Shown here piece after piece: positions 60,401 through 64,000 of a DNA stretch of 64,000 nucleotides. The stretch is taken from positions 19,747,501-19,811,500 of the forward strand of contig NC_092191.1 in NCBI RefSeq assembly GCF_043641665.1, in the 5' to 3' direction. This DNA is from Enoplosus armatus. Its lineage: Eukaryota; Chordata; Actinopteri; Centrarchiformes; Enoplosidae. Below the pieces are notes generated by a model. That model was given only the letters and a program-made list of their open reading frames with translations, did not search any database and was not told the DNA's origin. Position 1 is the stretch's first letter. Each line of letters begins with the position of its first letter. The translations under genes and the position numbers were made by a program.

Positions 60401-63400
60401 TGCCCTGACCTCCACCTTTCAAAAAGGAATCATCATCAAGTTTTCTGTTTTTTCTGTTCCAGGGTAAAGCTATGGGCAACACTGGTGAAGACAGCCAGGA
60501 AACGGGAAGTTTGGGATGTGTGCCGAGCTGCTTGTCAATTTTGTTTGCTTTACGATGATGGGAGGTGGAAGATTTCCAAGACTGACAGTAAGATGATGAA
60601 TGATCCTTAGACTGACGGTAAAACAAGAGAAATATTCCTAAAACCGAGGGAGAGGGTATTAGAGAATTAGAATGATTTAAAGAGAAAGCACAGGCTTAGA
60701 TATACAGTATAACTGCTGTGTGATCTAGCTTGTAAAACTGCTCTGTTATCATTGCAGGGTAATTAAATGGCCTAAGCTCATTGTTCATCACGTGTAAATC
60801 AGATTCATAATGATATAACGGATCTGATTTACATGAGGTATAATTTGGTTATAAGTACTACGTATTAAAATACACGGGTGAATAGAAAGTAGTGTTAGGA
60901 GAGGATTGTTGTCATTGAGAGAATTCACATCACAGATTTTTTCAATTTCATCCAGAATGCAGATGCTCGGAGGGAGAAAGCTGCGCAGAATGTCCTCACA
61001 ATTGCAATGGAAGCCAAACCTGCGTGAGGGACTTGTTGCGACTTTTAGCTGAAATTCGTTTCATCAGTGCTGAGGTGTGTGCTCACGAACTCATGCCTCC
61101 TAATACACACATACACACACTTTTCATATGTTGTTACAGTAGTATTAACACATTTACTGGATAAATGTGGTTGGTTGACTCAGTATTTGCAGACAAAAAC
61201 AAAGCCAAGACTTTGGGCTATAATGTAATGTCACCCACTTACCAAGTGGGCCCCACCTCGGTCTCACCTTGTTTCTAAGTTTAGCTAAGACCGGCTAATC
61301 GGCTCAGCTTTGTCTTCAGCTAGTTAAAGGGACCTGATGAACATGAGGGACTGGAACTGGAAGACAACATGAGACCTCCTGCTGGGGGAACTAGAGACGA
61401 TGGTTACGTCCGATGGTCCAGCAGAGAGCAGAGTAGGAGAGAACTCTCCATGCACCGAGAGGCATGAGGGAGAGCGCACAGTTAAAGCACCACAAATAAC
61501 AATCGCAATCAGTCATAGAAAAGCGAGGGACGTCCCACAGATAGAAACGAATGAAAGAGCAGGGGGAGTTAACAGATAATTAGAATAATCTTTCAAATCA
61601 AACATCTGAAGATATGAGTGGAACTTTTTGTTCTTGAAACTGCATTTATAACATTTTTTACTCAAACGTAGCTTAACCATGTCATGTGATATTCTACTTC
61701 AGAACACACATTGCTGGGAGCACTACAGAAAACTGCAGATGAACGTCTGATATCCAGGAATTGACATTACAGACACTACCGCTGACTATCCGTGTAACAA
61801 TTTGGCAGCAATGTAGCACACTGAAAGCCATATACTAGGTTTCAACCTAGTTTTGTTTAGTGTCGATCCGTCTTCGGTTAAAGTTGTAATCCTAAAGATT
61901 TCAGTCCCGGTTGATTTGGCGACACCTGTGGTTACCTTGGAAACAGCCAGCATCGTGCATCGTGCTTTGTTTCCCATGAAGGAAATTTGAATCCAGCATT
62001 GGAATGGCGGATTCTGCCGCTACCAATAAAAACTACTGTACAGAAAGGTAATTACAGAATGTTAAGTACAACGAATGGCTATTTCTGAAAAAAATGCCAT
62101 TTCATGAAAATCTTGAGGACTTTAAATGGGGACCTATACAATACAGGGACACAAACACATTTTCTGGTGTTGAAAATGATAGAGAGTTACACTTTTATTC
62201 TGCAGTTCAGACACAAAAACTTTCATTGTATCCCTTTTCAATAATTAATACTAATGTACATAATTTACCAAGAGCAGTGGAAAGATTACATTCCCATATT
62301 CAGGGCTACCAGCTTTTTATTTCAAGCTTATTTGAATGCAGGTGTTTTTGTACTGAGGTGTTCATGTTCACAAAAACTTCTTCTTCTCAGAACTATCTTA
62401 GATCATAGGAATATTATATTTGATTTTTCTTCTTTTGGAATACGAGATTAGGAACAAAGACTGCTTGCGGTAGTAGACATGCATTATGGGATTTTTAACA
62501 AGCCCGTGAGGTAGATGTTGATTGGTTGGAGTCAGAGACTGTTGTGCTTGTCTTATGAGCTTGTCTTATTGTGTAATCCCACTTCCCATCAAGCCTGCAG
62601 CTCTGAGTCTTTATTAAATCTATAGAGATGATAACATGACAGCACTTTGAAGAAAAGGGAGACAACTATCCACAGAAACTACATGACTTTGCCAAAAGTG
62701 ACCCACACTGTAGCCTCTCTCTGCTTGCTCCTCTCATGTATCTCTCTCTCTGTTTCATGACACATGGGTATTATTTTTTGAGAAGTGGGTTATAATTCAT
62801 TAATTTAAAAGATACTTATGTCTCAGTCTGATGATGAAGACAGGTTCCTCTTGTCTTACCTGAGTTGTCTGCCTCTGGAGTAAAATGCTCACCATCGTTT
62901 CTTTTGTCTTTGATCTGCTACAACTGAGCATTAATGGCTCTAGAGAAGCTGTCAGTCCCATAGCGGGAGGTCTTCTCTTCTCCTTTTATTATGAAGTTGT
63001 CAAAACGAGATATCAACTAATATTATCTTTTGGGGCTGAGAAATAAATGTGTTCTGTCTTGCTCAGGCCACTGTCCAAAAGCTGCTAACAGAGGGGGTGC
63101 AGCTGAACAGCCCTGCTGTCCCCGCTGTAGGGAGAGAGGTGTGTGTGTCTGAAGAGGATCCACACTGGGTTGTTTACAGGTGAAAATACAATATGCAAAC
63201 ACATGTGTGAGTGTCATAAGACTAGAATAGTTTGTCTATGCATTGTATGTTTCTGCTTTATTATTTGCATATCAGAGATTGAATGCATTTTTTATTCATT
63301 TTAACTCACTGATGTTTGTTTACATTTTGTTTTCTTTTGTTTTGGTACCACATTGTACTGTTTTCCTACCACAGTACGATCAGAGGACATTGCAAGCAGA

Positions 63401-64000
63401 TAGAATCTGCATCAAAAATCTATTTTTTTAAAGAATGTTTTATATCTGTAACTCATCTCCCTGGATGGCAGTCATGGTTTTATTATACAGTCTTAACAGC
63501 CTATTTTCTTTATTGAATTGACAAGATCTGACATATCACATTCAGCAGTGCACTATTACCCCTGAATTTTGCCTCCAGCCCATTGGAGGCAAAATTCAAT
63601 GGGCTGAAACTGAAACAAATTGCTGTTGAATAACTCATTTGACATTGGTGAGGTGAGGTTGCAGAAAAGCCACTAAAAGTGCCACTTTTATTCAGCAAAA
63701 GAAACTATTAATGTAAAACATGTATACATTTTAAGTTCAAACAAACTTTTCACAAGAAACAAGAATTCCTTTTCTGTCTCCCTTTCCCACTCTCTACTGT
63801 ACCCCTCTGCCTCTCTCACCCAGAGACTGGATCCAGGCACTGTCTACCTACGCCACCTCCAACTTCTTGCGGGCAGCGGAGCTCGGAGCAGAGATCAGGG
63901 AGCCGTGGGTGGTAGCAAATGCCGCTACTTACCTGTGGAACTACAGCAGCCAGTTGTTGGTAGCTGGGGAGTACCAACGCCTGCTTCCCCCCTTCCAGAG
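48440..64000 (+). CDS. cfap46: cfap46 (TTC40), cilia and flagella associated protein 46, 5' part, 18 exons
   Basis: CFAP46 is a large TPR-rich protein of the C1d projection on the C1 central-pair microtubule of motile cilia; in that family it works with CFAP54, CFAP74 and CFAP221 to control beating. Coding exons: 48440-48488, 48588-48709, 49894-50025, 50384-50448, 51310-51474, 52058-52181, 52534-52628, 53538-53669, 53864-53963, 54358-54456, 54859-55080, 55594-55819, 56176-56293, 59797-59917, 60463-60587, 60956-61074, 63067-63179, 63824-64000 onward. Spliced together they give about 768 residues that align from end to end with the N-terminal part of vertebrate CFAP46 as I remember it. Shared landmarks include APELYVVCAEAALQ, QFLCRAYLCQGQL, YFIVFNASVLYFQTVRPLL, LPLLQHNLRKR, VWDVCRAA-FCLLYDD and NFLRAAELGAEI. 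Phases agree at every junction except exon 10 to 11. Exon 18 runs off the window. The start is the first ATG in frame with the conserved N-terminus (MDLDIRQYLTKAEEQ). A Tc1-like transposon lies antisense in intron 13. Confidence 0.93.
48588..48709 (+). CDS. cfap46: cfap46 exon 2
   Basis: Acceptor ATGTAG, donor CAG|GTGAGA. Encodes the first TPR-like helices, including SAYHLIKDM and APELYVVCAEAALQ. It ends in phase 0. The intron after it (48710-49893) shows no recognisable feature. Confidence 0.92.
49894..50025 (+). CDS. cfap46: cfap46 exon 3
   Basis: Strong acceptor (TGTGTTTTCAG) and donor GTG|GTGAGG. Encodes LSCLEISTACLKMYFEG and QFLCRAYLCQGQL, a conserved helical pair. Phase 0 at both ends. 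Confidence 0.93.
50384..50448 (+). CDS. cfap46: cfap46 exon 4
   Basis: Acceptor CTATTTTAG, donor AAG|GTATGT. Encodes EDFEEAVLYFLKAIEFSKAD, a typical TPR helix, and leaves two bases for a shared Arg codon. Confidence 0.93.
51310..51474 (+). CDS. cfap46: cfap46 exon 5, probable GC donor
   Basis: Acceptor TTTCTTACAG. Encodes YYFIVFNASVLYFQTVRPLL, then HLVPSLRQVV and WRAELM. No GT donor keeps the frame. Ending the exon at the GC of GCAAGT (51475) joins WRAELMM directly to HLIKCLVDSG of exon 6 and gives a gap-free alignment with the family. Confidence 0.88.
52058..52181 (+). CDS. cfap46: cfap46 exon 6
   Basis: Acceptor TTTCTTCTCAG, donor CTG|GTAAAC. Encodes HLIKCLVDSGEMEDAASFAK and FIKSHTSHLYPRLFTLL, matching the family segment with an IKSH motif. 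Starts with one base of a split codon and ends in phase 0. Confidence 0.92.
52534..52628 (+). CDS. cfap46: cfap46 exon 7
   Basis: Acceptor CTTCTTAG, donor AAA|GTAAGG. Encodes VHHRLTDGDVLIEVSRQCPT followed by LAVIYKIQELKK, a helix pair in the family order. Leaves two bases of a Lys codon. Confidence 0.85.
53538..53669 (+). CDS. cfap46: cfap46 exon 8
   Basis: Acceptor TTTGTAGCAG, donor CAG|GTCTGT. Encodes the acidic LEEENEDEPTKAELEQIFHL, then a Ser/Thr/Pro-rich linker (SATPVSSSSTPIEPAD). It is more variable than its neighbours; the call rests on an open, phase-consistent frame between exons 7 and 9. Confidence 0.82.
53864..53963 (+). CDS. cfap46: cfap46 exon 9
   Basis: Acceptor GATTTGCAG, donor GTT|GTGAGT. 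Encodes VAFLLELALLALQMKHGKVA and ADCLKELKTAGGV, the position of the family LLLFELARFSL helix. Ends in phase 0. Confidence 0.88.
54358..54456 (+). CDS. cfap46: cfap46 exon 10, 3' end provisional
   Basis: Acceptor TTGTCTTTTCAG. Encodes SIGQRIIMECVNCEISLLKR and EAKMNDYSKASVE, matching the family [20 protein letters not shown] region. The end is set at GAG|GTGCTC, a weak donor whose phase does not fit exon 11, so the true boundary or a small extra exon remains unsettled. Confidence 0.75.
54859..55080 (+). CDS. cfap46: cfap46 exon 11
   Basis: Acceptor TTGCTACAG, donor AAG|GTTTCC. Encodes SVVIQQIRLKEIGKLDQWLQ, then AVREGDPQAMQAVCAIQWSF and CLPLLQHNLRKR, one of the best conserved blocks of the family. 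Its frame needs two bases from the previous exon. Confidence 0.93.
55594..55819 (+). CDS. cfap46: cfap46 exon 12
   Basis: Acceptor TTTTTACAG, donor CAG|GTTTTC. Encodes MRCQVHSELAVIEEEEGRLE, then LRKAMLLDN and TLYQTPPRTEDKAAMLLQQ, a TPR-like region present in the family with the same LRKA and LYQxPxRxEDKA motifs. Ends in phase 0. Confidence 0.93.
56176..56293 (+). CDS. cfap46: cfap46 exon 13
   Basis: Acceptor CTTTCTCAG, donor AAA|GTACAG. Encodes ARDMQSQDKTESRPVLIAVG and LLLAPDDFQMVLDADN, matching the family LALAPDAFQIVLDSEN. Leaves one base. The next intron carries the Tc1-like element. Confidence 0.92.
56733..56950 (+). repeat. Left terminal inverted repeat of the Tc1-like element
   Basis: Outer motif AAGTATTCACAGCGCTTCAC and inner motif AAGTATTCACAGCCTTTGC form the direct-repeat pair inside the inverted repeat, the presumed transposase binding sites. 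Confidence 0.9.
56951..57991 (-). CDS. Tc1-like transposase, apparently intact, 346 residues
   Basis: Cut-and-paste transposase acting on the flanking inverted repeats. Residues about 10-110 form the paired-like DNA-binding domain, with a GRPS (AT-hook-like) linker at 65-68. The catalytic triad is visible: D159 in WSDETKIE, D250 in QQDNDPKHT and E285 in PDLNPIEHLW. There are 34 residues between the second Asp and the Glu, the DD34E spacing of Tc1 elements. Also present is the glycine-rich GGGSIMLWGCFS box (194-205). No stop or frameshift interrupts it, and its length is usual for the family (about 340). The stop codon abuts the inner edge of one inverted repeat. Whether it is active cannot be told from sequence alone. 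Confidence 0.95.
   Translation of the reverse strand: MSEHKPSMKSKELSVDLRDRIVSRHKSGEGYRKISAALKVPMSTVASIIRKWKKFGTTRTLPRAGRPSKLSNRGRRALVREVTKNPMVTLSELQSSSVERGEPSRRTTISAAIHQSGLYGRVARRKPLLSKRHIAARLEFAKRHLKDSQTMRNKILWSDETKIELFGVNARRHVWRKPGTAHHQANTIPTVKHGGGSIMLWGCFSAAGTGRLVRIEGKMNAAKYRDILDENLLQSALDLRLGRRFIFQQDNDPKHTAKISKEWLQDNSVNVLEWPSQSPDLNPIEHLWRDLKMAVHRRFPSNLMELERCCKEEWVKLPKDRCAKLVASYSKRLEAVIAAKGASTKY
58153..58369 (-). repeat. Right terminal inverted repeat of the Tc1-like element
   Basis: Near-identical reverse complement of the left end. I see a few substitutions, such as CACGGCGCTTC against CACAGCGCTTC near the tip. Confidence 0.9.
59797..59917 (+). CDS. cfap46: cfap46 exon 14
   Basis: Acceptor TCCCGTAG is chosen over the GCAG four bases downstream, because only this one gives the conserved frame VAQLSAKAQHHSTSVRKVDG-HLARQGDDTDNTER. 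Donor GAG|GTGTGT. Leaves two bases of an Arg codon. Confidence 0.85.
60463..60587 (+). CDS. cfap46: cfap46 exon 15
   Basis: Acceptor TCTGTTCCAG, donor ACA|GTAAGA. Encodes VKLWATLVKTARKREVWDVC and RAACQFCLLYDDGRWK, closely matching the family VWDVCRTASRFCLLYD block. Ends with one base of a Lys codon. Confidence 0.94.
60956..61074 (+). CDS. cfap46: cfap46 exon 16, with a six-Cys cluster
   Basis: Acceptor TTCATCCAG, donor GAG|GTGTGT. The second half (VRDLLRLLAEIRFISAE) matches the family PDLLRKFAEVGFIHAE. The first half encodes C-x-C-x5-C-x2-C-x3-C-x5-C, where the mammalian protein, as I recall it, has a basic Lys/Arg/Gly-rich linker. Confidence 0.88.
61439..61857 (+). repeat. Repeat family B, copy 2, in cfap46 intron 16
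   Basis: The longer copy, with about 115 extra bases at 61590-61705. A linked block at 61225-61301 (GGTCTCACCTTGTTTCTAAG, TAAGACCGGCTAATCGG) is an inverted relative of 33036-33110, so the ends of the element may be inverted repeats. Confidence 0.85.
63067..63179 (+). CDS. cfap46: cfap46 exon 17
   Basis: Acceptor CTTGCTCAG, donor CAG|GTGAAA. Encodes ATVQKLLTEGVQLNSPAVP, then EEDPHWVVYR, corresponding to family ATVQLLRSEGVELN and the EWITYR segment. A GT inside (after GGGAGAGAG) is a possible alternative donor, but the longer form keeps the conserved W-x-x-Y-R. Confidence 0.92.
63563..63605. repeat. Two interleaved inverted repeats in cfap46 intron 17
   Basis: 63563-63576 (TGAATTTTGCCTCC) is the exact complement of 63585-63598. 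The 8-base loop AGCCCATT (63577-63584) is the exact complement of 63598-63605. Confidence 0.95.
63824..64000 (+). CDS. cfap46: cfap46 exon 18, runs to the window edge
   Basis: Acceptor CTCTCACCCAG. Encodes DWIQALSTYATSNFLRAAEL, then GAEIREPWVVANAATYLWNY, matching the family WIESLSRYAMNNWLRSAEIG and the VxNAxxYxxNxN motif. Still open at the right edge. Confidence 0.93.

Noticed and set aside
1..64000. tRNA, rRNA or microRNA genes
   Set aside because: No cloverleaf with A and B boxes, no rRNA motif and no convincing microRNA precursor was recognised by eye; the hairpins found are either repeat ends or unlike Drosha substrates.

Overview
The window reads as nuclear DNA of a spiny-rayed (percomorph-type) teleost fish. 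It holds one multi-exon vertebrate gene with GT-AG introns. Around it lie many microsatellites, a fish Tc1-like transposon, PIF/Harbinger and LINE relics, and several dispersed repeat families that I recall from fish genomes. Nothing bacterial or viral was recognised.

Layout. Positions 1-14,600 are a gene-poor stretch with dispersed repeats, two broken LINE fragments (12.2-12.8 kb and 14.2-14.6 kb) and a CpG-rich patch (10.05-10.78 kb). That patch may be the first exon and promoter of a minus-strand gene; a possible second exon with a start codon lies at 1,683-1,772. Positions 14,986-16,293 carry an intronless 435-residue coiled-coil gene. A perfect three-unit heat-shock element lies about 100 bp upstream of its start, and a 33-bp minisatellite follows the stop. 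Positions 17,499-20,018 are a 1,260-bp segment present twice in tandem with no difference that I could see. Positions 20-48 kb are mostly non-coding. They hold a MITE with long inverted ends, five copies in the window of one hairpin-ended repeat family, two-copy dispersed repeats, and a decayed PIF/Harbinger transposon (35.5-37.06 kb) that keeps traces of both its transposase and its Myb-like protein.

From about 48.1 kb to the right edge the window holds the 5' part of cfap46 (plus strand), a TPR-type protein of the C1d projection of the ciliary central apparatus. Eighteen coding exons were assembled, giving about 768 residues against about 2,700 for the whole vertebrate protein. An RFX X-box sits about 340 bp upstream of the start codon, as expected for a cilium gene. 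Intron 5 appears to be a GC-AG intron. Exon 16 encodes an unexpected six-cysteine cluster. The intron between exons 13 and 14 holds a complete Tc1-like transposon with an uninterrupted DD34E transposase.

The two confident protein-coding host genes show no functional link. The main value of the window is the cfap46 exon structure, the intronless coiled-coil gene with its heat-shock-type promoter motif, and a set of structural oddities: the perfect tandem duplication, the interleaved inverted repeats, and the minisatellite growth inside repeats.
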